A program made the translations under genes and the position numbers. A DNA stretch of 54,393 nt, taken from NCBI GenBank assembly GCA_005883585.1, contig VBFD01000110.1:1-54393 (forward strand), read 5' to 3'. The notes under the pieces are model-generated. The model searched no databases. It was not told the DNA's origin and was given only the letters and a program-made list of their open reading frames with translations. Shown piece after piece: positions 8,029 to 16,490 of this stretch. How positions within the stretch are numbered: position 1 is the stretch's first letter; the number at the start of each line of letters is the position of its first letter. The DNA is from UBA10449 sp005883585. Its GTDB lineage: Bacteria > Chloroflexota > Dormibacteria > Dormibacterales > Dormibacteraceae.

Positions 8029-9678
8029 ATGTCCGAGCGCGAGCCGCAAAAAGACGCCCCGCGGCTCGTGCCAACATCGGCCGTTATCGACGAAGCGCAC
8101 GTCGGCGACATCCATGGCGCCTTCGGGACCATCCGGCTCAGCGATGTCGCTCCGCGCCGAACGTGGCGCCGCCGAATCCTGACGCTCGCGGCGATCATCG
8201 GTCCCGGCCTGATCGTCATGGTCGGAGACAACGATGCCGGCGGCGTCTCCACCTACGCGCAAGCGGGCCAGGACTACGGCTACTCGCTGCTGTGGACTCT
8301 TGTACTCCTCGTCCCGGTTCTCATCGTCAACCAGGAAATGGTGGCAAGGCTGGGAGCCGTAACCGGCGTTGGTTACGCAAGGCTGATCACCGAGCGCTTC
8401 GGACGCTCCTGGGGTTGGTACTCGGTCGGAAATCTATTCCTATTGAACTTTCTCACGATCAGCACTGAGTTCATGGGCGTCACACTGGGCGCGGAATACT
8501 TCGGCTTCAACAGATACATCGTCGTTCCGCTCGCGGCGATCCTCTTGATCGCCATCACGTTGAGCGGCAACTTCCGCAGTTGGGAAAGGGCGATGTTCCT
8601 TTTTCTTTTTGCGAGCCTACTGGTGATCCCGCTCGCTCTATTGAGCCACCCGAGTCCTGGCGCCGTCCTCACGGGTTTTCTGGTGCCTGGCGTTTATGGC
8701 GGCTTCACCTCGAACGCAGCCCTGCTCATCATCGCCGTCGTGGGCACCACGGTGGCGCCATGGCAGATGTTCTTCCAGCAATCGAACGTCGTCGACAAGC
8801 GCATCACTCCGCGATGGCTCGAGTATGAGAAGGCGGACACGGTGCTCGGTGCAGTCGTGGTCGTGATCGGTGCCGCCGCGATCATGATGGCAACCGCCTC
8901 GGCGTTCACAGGCAATTCCGATTTCGGTCACTTCACCGACGCATACGGCGTTGCGCGCGGGCTGCACCTGCACATCTCTCCGGTCGTCGGCGCGATATTT
9001 GCATTGCTGCTCATCGATGCATCGATAGTGGGCGCGTCTGCGGTCACGCTCACCACCTCGTACGCGTTTGGAGATATGTTCGGGCGCGGCTTCTCGCTTC
9101 ACCGCGGCTTCCGCGAAGCCAAGTTGTTCTACGGGATGTACGCCGCGATGGTGGTGCTTGCGGCCGCCATCGTTCTGATCCCGCATGCGCCATTGGGCCT
9201 CATCACGACCGCGGTGCAGGCCCTGGCCGGCATATTGCTGCCCAGCACCACGGTGTTCGCGGTCCTCCTGTGCAACGACCGGGCCGTCCTCGGGCCGTGG
9301 ATCAATCGACCGTGGTTGAACGTGCTCGCCGCGATCATCGTCGGAACGCTGCTGCTGCTCTCGCTCATCCTCGTCATCTCGACGGTCGTGCCATCTGTCG
9401 ACGTCACCGTGCTGCTCAAACTGCTGGCGCCGGTCATATTGATTGTCATCGCCGTCGGCGGGGTGGTGATGTGGTGGGGGTCCAGAAGGGCTCAACCGAT
9501 TCCGCCCGCCTCGCGTTCGGAGCGTGAAGGCTGGCGGATGCCGGCCCTGGCATTGCTCGAGCGTCCGCGGTCGTCGCCGCTGCGGAGGTTTGCGATGTTG
9601 CTCCTGGGGAGCTATGTCGCGTTCGCTGTGATCTTGCTTGCGGTGAAAGCCGTGCAGATCGCCCTGGTTCACCGGTAA
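8029..9678 (+). CDS. Nramp/SLC11-family transporter with non-canonical metal site
   Basis: The 549-residue membrane protein has about eleven or twelve helices and an 80-residue C-terminal extension. It starts 6 bp after the MgtE-N/CBS gene. The TM1 signature DPGN of transition-metal Nramps is D69-A-G-G72 here, so the Asp is kept and the Asn replaced by Gly. The TM6 signature T-V-M-P-H is TVAPW, so the metal-binding Met is Ala and the His is Trp. Loss of that Met is known from the bacterial Mg2+-transporting branch of SLC11 (NRMT). With an Mg-sensor-type partner next door, Mg2+ import is the best guess rather than Mn2+ or Fe2+. Membership of the NRMT clade cannot be decided by eye. Confidence 0.88.
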   Translation: MSEREPQKDAPRLVPTSAVIDEAHVGDIHGAFGTIRLSDVAPRRTWRRRILTLAAIIGPGLIVMVGDNDAGGVSTYAQAGQDYGYSLLWTLVLLVPVLIVNQEMVARLGAVTGVGYARLITERFGRSWGWYSVGNLFLLNFLTISTEFMGVTLGAEYFGFNRYIVVPLAAILLIAITLSGNFRSWERAMFLFLFASLLVIPLALLSHPSPGAVLTGFLVPGVYGGFTSNAALLIIAVVGTTVAPWQMFFQQSNVVDKRITPRWLEYEKADTVLGAVVVVIGAAAIMMATASAFTGNSDFGHFTDAYGVARGLHLHISPVVGAIFALLLIDASIVGASAVTLTTSYAFGDMFGRGFSLHRGFREAKLFYGMYAAMVVLAAAIVLIPHAPLGLITTAVQALAGILLPSTTVFAVLLCNDRAVLGPWINRPWLNVLAAIIVGTLLLLSLILVISTVVPSVDVTVLLKLLAPVILIVIAVGGVVMWWGSRRAQPIPPASRSEREGWRMPALALLERPRSSPLRRFAMLLLGSYVAFAVILLAVKAVQIALVHR

Positions 9679-9781
9679 CTGGCGGTCGTCACCTCGCTAT
9701 AAAGCTGAACTCCGGGCACGGGTAACAAAACTCCCGTTTCTCGCATTGATTGATGTGGAGTGACGGCGCGGACGTTTTCGC

Positions 9782-9787
9782 TAGACT
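9782..9787 (+). promoter_or_regulatory. Candidate -10 box of a leaderless promoter for the LCP gene
   Basis: TAGACT lies 8 nt before the GTG at 9796, with no Shine-Dalgarno between. A weak -35 (GTGACG, about 9760) sits at roughly the right distance. It fits the pattern seen at several other genes in this window. Confidence 0.4.
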
Positions 9788-9795
9788 GTTGGCCC

Positions 9796-10812
9796 GTGCT
9801 CGGTATCAAGCCGGGCCGCCGCGCTAGAGCTTCGCGCAGGCGCCTGAGTATCACCCGAACCGCCGTCCTTGCTGTGTTCGCAATCGCGCTGTCGGCGATG
9901 GCGGGCACTTTCGCGTACTTCCTCCCCTCTGCGAAGCTCGCGTGGGACGCGACCGGCCAGGTCGTGAGCATCCCTTCGCCCACACCCTCGCCGACCTCGT
10001 TTTCGTCCCCGTCCCCAAGCCCGATTGCCCAGCCGAAGGACGCGTTCACGGTGCTGCTGCTGGGATCGGACGACGACGACAAGTTCTATGCGGAGCACGT
10101 CCTGACGCAGTCGATGATCCTGGTGCGGGTCGTGCCTTCGACGCATTCGGTGACCATGCTGTCGATTCCGCGCGACCTCTATGTGCCGCTCTCGACCGGT
10201 GGGACCGGGAAGATCGACGGCGCCTATTCATATGGCGGCGCCGGCGCCGCGATCGCGACGGTTCAGAACGATTTCGGCGTTCACATCAACGACTACATCT
10301 GGATCGGTCTGCTCGGGCTCATCAAGCTCATCGACGCGATCGGCGGCATCGATGTGGTGACAAGCAACCCAGTTGTGGACGACCTCTACCCGCAGGACAT
10401 CTTCAGCAACAATCCCTATGGGTATGAACGCGTAGCGGTTCTGGCCGGACCGCAGCACCTGGATGGCATCCATGCGATGCAGTACGTGCGGTCGCGCCAC
10501 AACGACCTGCAGAGCGACATCGGGCGCTCGAAACGTCAGCAGCAGGTTCTGCTTGCCATTCGGAAGAAGGCGAAGCAGACATCACCGGCCGACGTGCCCA
10601 ACATCGCGGCCGCGCTGGGCGGTGAGATCAAGACCAGCATCGGCCTGGACCGCGTCGCCCAGCTGATTCCGCTGGCATCCAGCTTCGACAACCCCGACAA
10701 CATCACCCAGCTGATCATGCTTCCGCCGCTCTGGCATGGAGGCGGCCCCGGAGGCAGCCTCATGCCCAACTGGCCGGCAATCCTCGCCTTCGTGCGGCAG
10801 TACTTCCCATGA
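9796..10812 (+). CDS. LytR-CpsA-Psr (LCP) family cell-wall glycopolymer ligase
   Basis: From GTG 9796 the protein has 338 residues. It contains a basic N-terminus, one membrane helix (about 23-43), a Pro/Ser/Thr-rich spacer (about 60-82) and an extracellular LCP domain. Family landmarks are the first strand FTVLLLGSDDDD, SIPRDLYVPL (catalytic-region Asp/Arg), GIDVV, and LDGIHAMQYVRSRH followed by GRSKRQQQVL. LCP enzymes transfer undecaprenyl-linked polymers to peptidoglycan or to cell-surface sugars. The stop overlaps the following propeller gene as ATGA. A longer reading from GTG 9760 is possible, but the -10-like TAGACT argues for 9796. Confidence 0.9.
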   Translation: MLGIKPGRRARASRRRLSITRTAVLAVFAIALSAMAGTFAYFLPSAKLAWDATGQVVSIPSPTPSPTSFSSPSPSPIAQPKDAFTVLLLGSDDDDKFYAEHVLTQSMILVRVVPSTHSVTMLSIPRDLYVPLSTGGTGKIDGAYSYGGAGAAIATVQNDFGVHINDYIWIGLLGLIKLIDAIGGIDVVTSNPVVDDLYPQDIFSNNPYGYERVAVLAGPQHLDGIHAMQYVRSRHNDLQSDIGRSKRQQQVLLAIRKKAKQTSPADVPNIAAALGGEIKTSIGLDRVAQLIPLASSFDNPDNITQLIMLPPLWHGGGPGGSLMPNWPAILAFVRQYFP

Positions 10813-11798
10813 TCGCCAGGTTCTTCCTCGGACTCGGACTCTGCGTGCTGATGCTGGTCTCGAGCTTCGGCACATACATGTACCTCGGAGGGCGCCAGTC
10901 GAAGTCGGCGCTCCCGGCCGAGAAGCCGACGGTCGCGGCGCCACGTCCGACCGCGTTCAGGCTTCCGGGCACGCTTTATCTCGCACAGTCGGGCGCGATC
11001 TACAGCCTGAGCATCGGGCGCTTCCATCAGCTCACGCCCGAAGGTGGATGGACCCAGCCTTCGCTTTACCCCGACGGCAGCCAGCTGCTGGCGGTCCGGC
11101 GATTGGATTTCTACTCCGACGTTTTCGTTCTCGGCCGTTTCGGCCAGGTGCTTCGGCAGATCACGAACAACGCGGCTCCTGGGAGGAGCAACGACACCAC
11201 AGCCATGCACTGGTCCTTCTACCCGCGGTTGAGCCCAGATGGCGGCACCCTCTGGATGAGCTACGACGAGCCCAAGTTCGGATATGACGTGCCGTTCTCC
11301 ATCTGGGCGATGCCGATCGGCGGCACGATCCGCCAGGGCAGGCTGTGGACCAACTCGCATGACTACACCGGCGGCGACATGCAACCGATCCCGCTTCCGA
11401 GCGGCGGGATCATGTACACGAAGTACAACTCCGATCCCAACGACAACCTGACCGGACAGCTCTGGCTAACCACCCGAGCCACCCCCGGCGGCAATGAGGG
11501 CCGGCCGCTGACTCCTCAAAGCGACGACTGCTCGGAACCGTCGCTGTCCGGGATCGCATACCTGGCGCCGACGGCGGCGACGGGTCCCTTCCAGCTGTGG
11601 TTCCTGCCCAAGAACGCATACAACCCACCACCGCCCAGCCCGACCCCGGTCCCAACGCCGACGCCAGGCGGTCCTTACAAGGGCACGCTGCCCAGCCCGA
11701 CTCCGGCGCCGCCGGTGACACCGCCTGTGATCAAACCGATTCAGATCACGATGAACGCCGGGTTCGACGCGACATCGCCGCTCGCCTGGGCCGGCTAA
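10809..11798 (+). CDS. Membrane-anchored TolB-like beta-propeller protein
   Basis: The 329-residue protein overlaps the LCP gene as ATGA, so they are co-translated. An N-terminal helix (about 5-25) anchors it, and the rest lies outside. Blades carry the TolB/WD-type pattern: GGWTQPSLYPDGSQLLAVRR, SFYPRLSPDGGTLWMSYD and SDDCSEPSLSGIAYLAP. A Pro/Thr-rich stretch (about 275-310) precedes the last residues, DATSPLAWAG, which look like the opening of another blade that stops early. The function is unknown; the pairing with an LCP enzyme suggests the cell envelope. The stop overlaps the convergent transglycosylase gene by 4 bp. Confidence 0.75.
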   Translation: MIARFFLGLGLCVLMLVSSFGTYMYLGGRQSKSALPAEKPTVAAPRPTAFRLPGTLYLAQSGAIYSLSIGRFHQLTPEGGWTQPSLYPDGSQLLAVRRLDFYSDVFVLGRFGQVLRQITNNAAPGRSNDTTAMHWSFYPRLSPDGGTLWMSYDEPKFGYDVPFSIWAMPIGGTIRQGRLWTNSHDYTGGDMQPIPLPSGGIMYTKYNSDPNDNLTGQLWLTTRATPGGNEGRPLTPQSDDCSEPSLSGIAYLAPTAATGPFQLWFLPKNAYNPPPPSPTPVPTPTPGGPYKGTLPSPTPAPPVTPPVIKPIQITMNAGFDATSPLAWAG

Positions 11799-12562
11799 CA
11801 GGTCGGGTTGGGTTGTCCGCCGGTGACGAGGACCGGCTCCGCGTTCGCCGCCAGCGCCTCGGCCGGAGTGATGTAGTTCTCGGAGATCATCAAGGCCAGC
11901 ACCTGGGCGCGCCGCTGCTCAGCGAGCTCGGGATCGACTGTGGGGTCGTACACGGATGGGGCCTGCGTGACGCCGGCGAGCAGCGCGTACTGGCCTAGCG
12001 TCAGGCTCTGAAGGGGCGCCTGGAAATACGCGCATGCCGCGGCGCTCACCCCGCGGCGGCCGAGCCCGGTGGTGATCTCGCTCAGGTAGTCGGCCATGAT
12101 CTGCTGCTTGGTGAGGACGCGCTCGACCTTAAATGCAAGCGCGATGTCGACCAGCTTGCTGTAGCCGCGGTCGGAGCCGCCGAGGTACACGTCCTTGACC
12201 AGCTGCTCGGTGATCGTCGAGCCGCCCTGGCAGAGGCACCGATTCGACACGTCATATATAAGGGCGCGCGCGAGACCGAGCGAATCGATCCCGTGGTGCG
12301 TGTAGAAGCGTTCGTCCTCCGTGGCCACGACCGCTTTCGCCAGGGTCGCGGGGATGTCGCCTGGGCCCAAGAGCATGATGCCGTAGTGATGGGTGAGGTC
12401 CTCGACCCGCGCCTGGACGTCGGCGCCGGAGGGGGTGGAGACCCAGAGCGTGGTCACGCTGGGGCCGAGCACGACCGCCACCGCCAGGAGGGCCATGGCA
12501 ATACGCTTGAACGTGGCCCCCACGCTCCAGAGAACGCCGGTTAATGAGGGGCCGTTACGCAT
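11795..12562 (-). CDS. Monofunctional GT51 peptidoglycan glycosyltransferase
   Basis: The protein has 255 residues from the ATG at 12562 (an upstream ATG at 12622 would overlap the divergent regulator). A membrane helix (about 15-38) is followed by a complete GT51 domain. The catalytic Glu lies in ATEDERFYTHHGID, the second motif is QGGSTITEQLVKD, and KVERVLTKQQIMADYLSEI and AQAPSVYDPTVDP-type regions follow. It should polymerise lipid II into glycan strands. No transpeptidase domain is present, so it resembles MtgA-type enzymes. It is convergent with the propeller gene and divergent, by 31 bp, from an OmpR-type regulator. Confidence 0.88.
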   Translation of the reverse strand: MRNGPSLTGVLWSVGATFKRIAMALLAVAVVLGPSVTTLWVSTPSGADVQARVEDLTHHYGIMLLGPGDIPATLAKAVVATEDERFYTHHGIDSLGLARALIYDVSNRCLCQGGSTITEQLVKDVYLGGSDRGYSKLVDIALAFKVERVLTKQQIMADYLSEITTGLGRRGVSAAACAYFQAPLQSLTLGQYALLAGVTQAPSVYDPTVDPELAEQRRAQVLALMISENYITPAEALAANAEPVLVTGGQPNPTC

Positions 12563-12593
12563 GTTCCATGGGAGAATGCCGTCTCGGAAGAAG

Positions 12594-13277
12594 ATGACGA
12601 TCCGATGGAAGGTCGCCCTCATCGAGGATGACCGCCGCCTTGCGCGGGCGGTCTCGGCCGGTCTGGGCGAGGAAGGCTACACCGTGCGCTCGGTCGATTC
12701 GGCCGACCGCGGCCTGCAGCTCGTGCGCCAGTGGAATCCCGATGTCGTCCTCCTCGATCTGATGCTTCCCGACAACGACGGCCCCGAGCTGTTCCAGACG
12801 TTCCGTGCCGAAACCGACGCCGCGCTGGTCGGTATCAGCGCCAAAGCGTCCGTGAGCGACCGCATCGCGGGCCTCAAGCTGGGCGCCGACGATTATGTCG
12901 GTAAGCCCTTTGCCCTCGAGGAGCTGATGGCTCGGGTCGAGGCCGTCATCCGGCGCCATCGGGGCAACGGTGGCTCGCGGCTCGTGGTCGGCGATGTATC
13001 CCTGGACCTTAGCGAAGGTATCGCCGAGCGCGGCGGCCGCGCGCTTGGGCTGACCGGGATCGAGTTCCGCATCCTGGCCGCACTGATGCGCAACCGCGGC
13101 CGCCTCGTCACCTACGCGCAGCTCGGTGAGGCTGTGTGGGCGCAGGACGCGGGGCCCGAGTCGAACTCGCTCGAGGTGCATGTTTCACGCATCCGTCAGA
13201 AGCTGGAGGCTGGGGGTGAGCCACGGCTCGTACACACCGTTCGTGGGATCGGTTACAGGTTCAACCCGGAGGACTGA
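12594..13277 (+). CDS. OmpR/PhoB-family response regulator
   Basis: The 227-residue protein from ATG 12594 starts at the first beta strand (KVALIEDDRRLARAV). The receiver has Asp12/Asp13, phosphoacceptor Asp55 (VLLDLMLP) and Lys in VGKPF. The C-terminal winged helix (about 130-227) has LTGIEFRILAALMRNRGRLVT, then NSLEVHVSRIRQKLE and VHTVRGIGYRF, all typical of DNA-binding OmpR members. It heads a three-gene unit (regulator, small secreted protein, histidine kinase), so the kinase at 13671-15029 is the likely partner. An upstream ATG at 12576 is in frame but adds non-homologous residues. Confidence 0.92.
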   Translation: MTIRWKVALIEDDRRLARAVSAGLGEEGYTVRSVDSADRGLQLVRQWNPDVVLLDLMLPDNDGPELFQTFRAETDAALVGISAKASVSDRIAGLKLGADDYVGKPFALEELMARVEAVIRRHRGNGGSRLVVGDVSLDLSEGIAERGGRALGLTGIEFRILAALMRNRGRLVTYAQLGEAVWAQDAGPESNSLEVHVSRIRQKLEAGGEPRLVHTVRGIGYRFNPED

Positions 13278-13278
13278 G

Positions 13279-13662
13279 ATGAGGCTCACCAGGATCGTGC
13301 CGGCGGCGATGATCGCCGCCGCGCTTCTAGTCGCGGGCAAGGCCACCGCATCGGCGAACGTCGTGTGGTGCCTCTACGACCCGCCCATCCAGGTGGTGAC
13401 GCCGGGCGGCGAGATCCTGGTCGTGAACAACACCATCTACCTGCCTCCATACGAGCGCCATCTGGCGAAGCACTTCGTCGCCACGGCGACGGCCGTTTCC
13501 AACGGCCACGGCGGGACACACATCACTGTTCACGTCCAGATCGCTTCCGGAATCTCTTCGGCGCACGTCGTCTCGTCTGTGAATCGCTTCCAGGTCTCGT
13601 CCGGTGGCGGCGGCACGGGAGGGACGGTCGTGACCACTGACCTGGACGTGCCCGCCGCCTGA
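13279..13662 (+). CDS. Small secreted protein between regulator and kinase
   Basis: The 127-residue product begins with a clear Sec signal peptide (MRLTRIVPAAMIAAALLVAG, cleavage likely after KATASA at 26). The mature part is about 100 residues of beta-rich sequence with one Cys and a Gly/Thr-rich tail. It starts 2 bp after the regulator stop and ends 8 bp before the kinase, so it belongs to the same transcript. I do not recognise the family. The placement suggests either a target whose secretion is tied to the two-component system or an extracytoplasmic accessory of the sensor. Confidence 0.7.
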   Translation: MRLTRIVPAAMIAAALLVAGKATASANVVWCLYDPPIQVVTPGGEILVVNNTIYLPPYERHLAKHFVATATAVSNGHGGTHITVHVQIASGISSAHVVSSVNRFQVSSGGGGTGGTVVTTDLDVPAA

Positions 13663-13670
13663 GTTCGAGC

Positions 13671-15029
13671 TTGGCTCGGGGATTCGGGGCTCTCAGCCCA
13701 CCGCTTCGGGCGGTGATCCTGGGCGTTCCCGCACTGGGTGTCGCGCTTGCGGCCGTGGCGGCGCGCGGCGGCCTCGCGGCACCAGAGCCATGGCGCTGGG
13801 CGCTCGTGCCCATGTGCCTGGTGGCGATCGTCTTGACGGAGCGGTTCCCGGTGAAGATCGGCCCCGAGCAAAAGGTCAACCTGGGTGCGCTCTTCTGCTT
13901 GCTCGCGGCGCTGCTCCTGCCCCCTGCCATCGGCCCCGCCACGGCGGCGGTCGGGGCACTGGCCGGCAACCTGACGGTGCGCCGGACCTGGTGGGAGAGC
14001 ACGTTCAACGCCGGCAACGTGCTCGCGTCGAGCGCCATCGCGGCATCGATCGGCGCCGTCGGCCGTGACCTCGATGTGGGCATGGACGCGCGCGCGGCCC
14101 TGGCCGCGCTCCTCTACTCGACCGTCAATCTCGCGCTGGCGATCCTTCCGGCTTCAATCCACACCGGGCGCCCGTATCTGGCGTTGCTGCGCCAAGCGGC
14201 AGCGGCGTCGTGGACCGCTTCGCTGTCGCTGGCGGCATGTGCCGTGAGCGTGGCGCTGCTGGCGATCGAGGCCCCGGTGGCCGCCCCGCTGCCGCTGATC
14301 GTGCTGCCGCTCATCTACCGGATGAACCTGGCGATCCAGGCCCAGGGCAAGGCCAACGAGCAGCTGGCCGGCGTGCTCGCCGCGCAGCGCAGGTTCTTGA
14401 CCGACGTCTCGCACCAGGTCGCGACCCCGCTGGCGACGATCATGACCAACCTGTCGATCCTCAGCCGGGCGCAGCGTGGCACCGGACCGACGAGGGAGGC
14501 GATCACCGACAGTGTCGCGGAGGCCGAGCGCATGAGGAGGATGCTGGCGCGCCTGCGCGCACTCGCACACGCCGACGAGGACATCCCGCTGCGCCGCGAG
14601 CTGGTGGACCTCGCCGAGCTGACTGCCGACGTCGTGCACGCCTACGCGGCCCAGGCCGGCACGTCAGGAGTCGAGTTCGTGACCGAGGTACGCATGCCGG
14701 CCCGCATCAGCGCCGACAAGGACCTGCTGCGAGAGGCCGTCGCCAACCTGGTCGACAACGCGGTTCGCGTCAGCCCTCCTGGCGACGCGGTCACGCTGCG
14801 CGTCGGCAACGGCGCCGTCGGTCCGTCGATCGATGTCATCGACCACGGGCCGGGCATCGACGACGAGCGGTTGAAGAACCTGTTCGATCGATTCCAGCGA
14901 AGCGACTCGGGCAGCGGACTCGGCCTGGCGATCGCGCGACGTGTGGTCGAGCGTCACGGCGGCACGATCCGGGTGCAGACCAAGCCCGGGTCGGGCAGCA
15001 CGTTTACGATCGAATTACCGCCTGGATAG
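13671..15029 (+). CDS. Membrane histidine kinase with HQ in the H box
   Basis: The 452-residue kinase has six or seven hydrophobic segments in the first 220 residues forming a membrane sensor region, then HisKA and HATPase domains. The H box reads DVSHQVATPLATI, with His248 present but the conserved acidic neighbour replaced by Gln249. The ATPase part has NLVDNAVRVSPPGD, DHGPGID and GSGLGLAIARRVVERHGG, all intact. The partner should be the OmpR-type regulator two genes upstream. The start is TTG 13671, 8 bp after the previous stop; GTG 13710 is an alternative. The Gln could slow autophosphorylation. Confidence 0.88.
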   Translation: MARGFGALSPPLRAVILGVPALGVALAAVAARGGLAAPEPWRWALVPMCLVAIVLTERFPVKIGPEQKVNLGALFCLLAALLLPPAIGPATAAVGALAGNLTVRRTWWESTFNAGNVLASSAIAASIGAVGRDLDVGMDARAALAALLYSTVNLALAILPASIHTGRPYLALLRQAAAASWTASLSLAACAVSVALLAIEAPVAAPLPLIVLPLIYRMNLAIQAQGKANEQLAGVLAAQRRFLTDVSHQVATPLATIMTNLSILSRAQRGTGPTREAITDSVAEAERMRRMLARLRALAHADEDIPLRRELVDLAELTADVVHAYAAQAGTSGVEFVTEVRMPARISADKDLLREAVANLVDNAVRVSPPGDAVTLRVGNGAVGPSIDVIDHGPGIDDERLKNLFDRFQRSDSGSGLGLAIARRVVERHGGTIRVQTKPGSGSTFTIELPPG

Positions 15030-15036
15030 TTGCGAC

Positions 15037-15083
15037 TCCCCACCCGGGCCTTCGGCCCGACCTCCCCAAGTGGTGGGGAGGCG
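15037..15083. repeat. Dispersed GC-rich palindrome, copy 2; probable bidirectional terminator
   Basis: The element has the same boxes as 650-685: CCCCACCCGG, then CCTCCCCA...TGGGGAGGCG (8-bp stem, 5-nt loop). Between them this copy carries an extra hairpin, CGGGCC-TTC-GGCCCG. It lies between the convergent stops at 15029 and 15092, as copy 1 lies between convergent genes, which supports a terminator or REP-like role. Confidence 0.6.
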
Positions 15084-15091
15084 AATTCCTC

Positions 15092-16486
15092 CTAGCGGAG
15101 CAGGCCTCCCGCCCAGGGCTGGCCGGCCACCGCGTTCAGTCCGCAGACCCACCTGAACACCTGCGCGCCGTTGCCTCCACCCTGCACGGTCATGCTCGCC
15201 ACGATCACCGAGCCGGTGAACTGCGGGCTCGAGTTACCGTCGCTCACGTAGGCGCTCTGCGGCAGGTAGATGATGCCGCTCATATCGGTGCCGGCGTGAG
15301 GACCGATGGTCACGCCGCCGGTGTAGCCGGTGGGGCCGTTGCCGCCGAAGACCACGAAGTTATGCGTGCCCGCGGGATCGCGCGGCCCCGTGTTGGTCGT
15401 CGCGTACAGGTCGTCGAGGCCGTTGAGGACGGCCTGGCTTAGGTCGAGCGCACCGGTGTCGGACGAATCGAGCACGATCGCGACCGCGTCAGCCCCGTTT
15501 GACATGCCTGACGGTTGGTGGACGGTGTTTGTGATCGCACCCAGCGCCAGGCTGGGCGAGTTGATGATCCTGTACACGCCGCCATTCATGAATCCGCCGC
15601 TGGGCGCGAACCCGTCATAGATGCCGGGCTTCCAGTTGCCCGATGCATCTTGCGCGGCGGCCGCGGTGAAGTAGCGCGGCCCGGGCGGGGCGACCAGAGG
15701 CGAGGCGTTGTCGTAGTTGTACGGCGGTGCCACGTTCGGGTTGGTCAGCAGCGGGTTGCCGTCGGTGGTGTGGTAGTTGAGCCCGTTCGATCCGCCGCCA
15801 TTGTCGACCTGGTTGGTGAGCGGACCCGGACAGGGACTGCCGTCGTAATCGGTTTGCTGTGAAGGCACGCCCGTCGAGTGCGGACCGTTGTTGGCGCCGA
15901 AGCTGCCGTACGCGTAGACCGGACCTGTCACCGTCTGGAACGCGGCGCCTCCACCGTTGATCATGGCGTCGCCGCTCAACGCGGCGACCGCATAATCGGC
16001 GCCGTTGAACTCGGGTCCTGGCTTGGTCGCGCGCGCGGACGCGCCGGTGTTGACTACCGAGTAGCCCACCATGCGCGCGAAGATGCTCGGCTGCTGGTGC
16101 TGCAGCAGCACGTCGAGAACGCTCGGGTAGTTGAGGATCCCGCCCACGCGATACCTGTCGGCGAGCTGGACCGTGTAGCCGGTCACGTAGTAAGTGCCCG
16201 CGGGGCAGATGGTGGGCCCTCCGCAAGCGCCCACCGGGACTGTGAAACCGAGCGACGGCGCGAGGTATTGGAGCGCGACGTAGTTTGCCCGGGCGGGGCC
16301 CGCCGGCCCGAACGACCGCGACCCGGCGAGCGCGGCGGCGTCCGCGTACGCCTGGAGGTTGCGGCGGTCCGACATCGCAAGGCCAACGTCGAACACCATG
16401 GTGCCGAGGATGGTCAGCGCGATGATCATCGCTCCGACGATCACGATCGCCTGGCCGCTCTGCCGCTCGCGACGGCGTCTGTCCAT
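15092..16486 (-). CDS. TadG-like pilus-assembly protein with vWA-like tail
   Basis: The 464-residue protein from ATG 16486 (4 bp after the TadE stop; ATG 16504 would overlap it). It starts MDRRRRERQSGQAIVIVGAM and has one N-terminal hydrophobic helix, the TadE/TadG-type membrane anchor with G-Q-A-x-x. Next comes NLQAYADAAALAGSRSFG, the conserved TadG segment (R-x-L-Q-x-x-A-D-A-A-A-L-A). The remaining ~400 residues are Gly/Asn/Thr-rich, consistent with an extracellular beta-rich part. It is the last gene of a TadE-TadE-TadG operon. In Tad systems these minor pilins help assemble Flp pili, but no Flp, TadA, TadB or TadC gene is in this window. Confidence 0.8.
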   Translation of the reverse strand: MDRRRRERQSGQAIVIVGAMIIALTILGTMVFDVGLAMSDRRNLQAYADAAALAGSRSFGPAGPARANYVALQYLAPSLGFTVPVGACGGPTICPAGTYYVTGYTVQLADRYRVGGILNYPSVLDVLLQHQQPSIFARMVGYSVVNTGASARATKPGPEFNGADYAVAALSGDAMINGGGAAFQTVTGPVYAYGSFGANNGPHSTGVPSQQTDYDGSPCPGPLTNQVDNGGGSNGLNYHTTDGNPLLTNPNVAPPYNYDNASPLVAPPGPRYFTAAAAQDASGNWKPGIYDGFAPSGGFMNGGVYRIINSPSLALGAITNTVHQPSGMSNGADAVAIVLDSSDTGALDLSQAVLNGLDDLYATTNTGPRDPAGTHNFVVFGGNGPTGYTGGVTIGPHAGTDMSGIIYLPQSAYVSDGNSSPQFTGSVIVASMTVQGGGNGAQVFRWVCGLNAVAGQPWAGGLLR

Positions 16487-16490
16487 CAGC

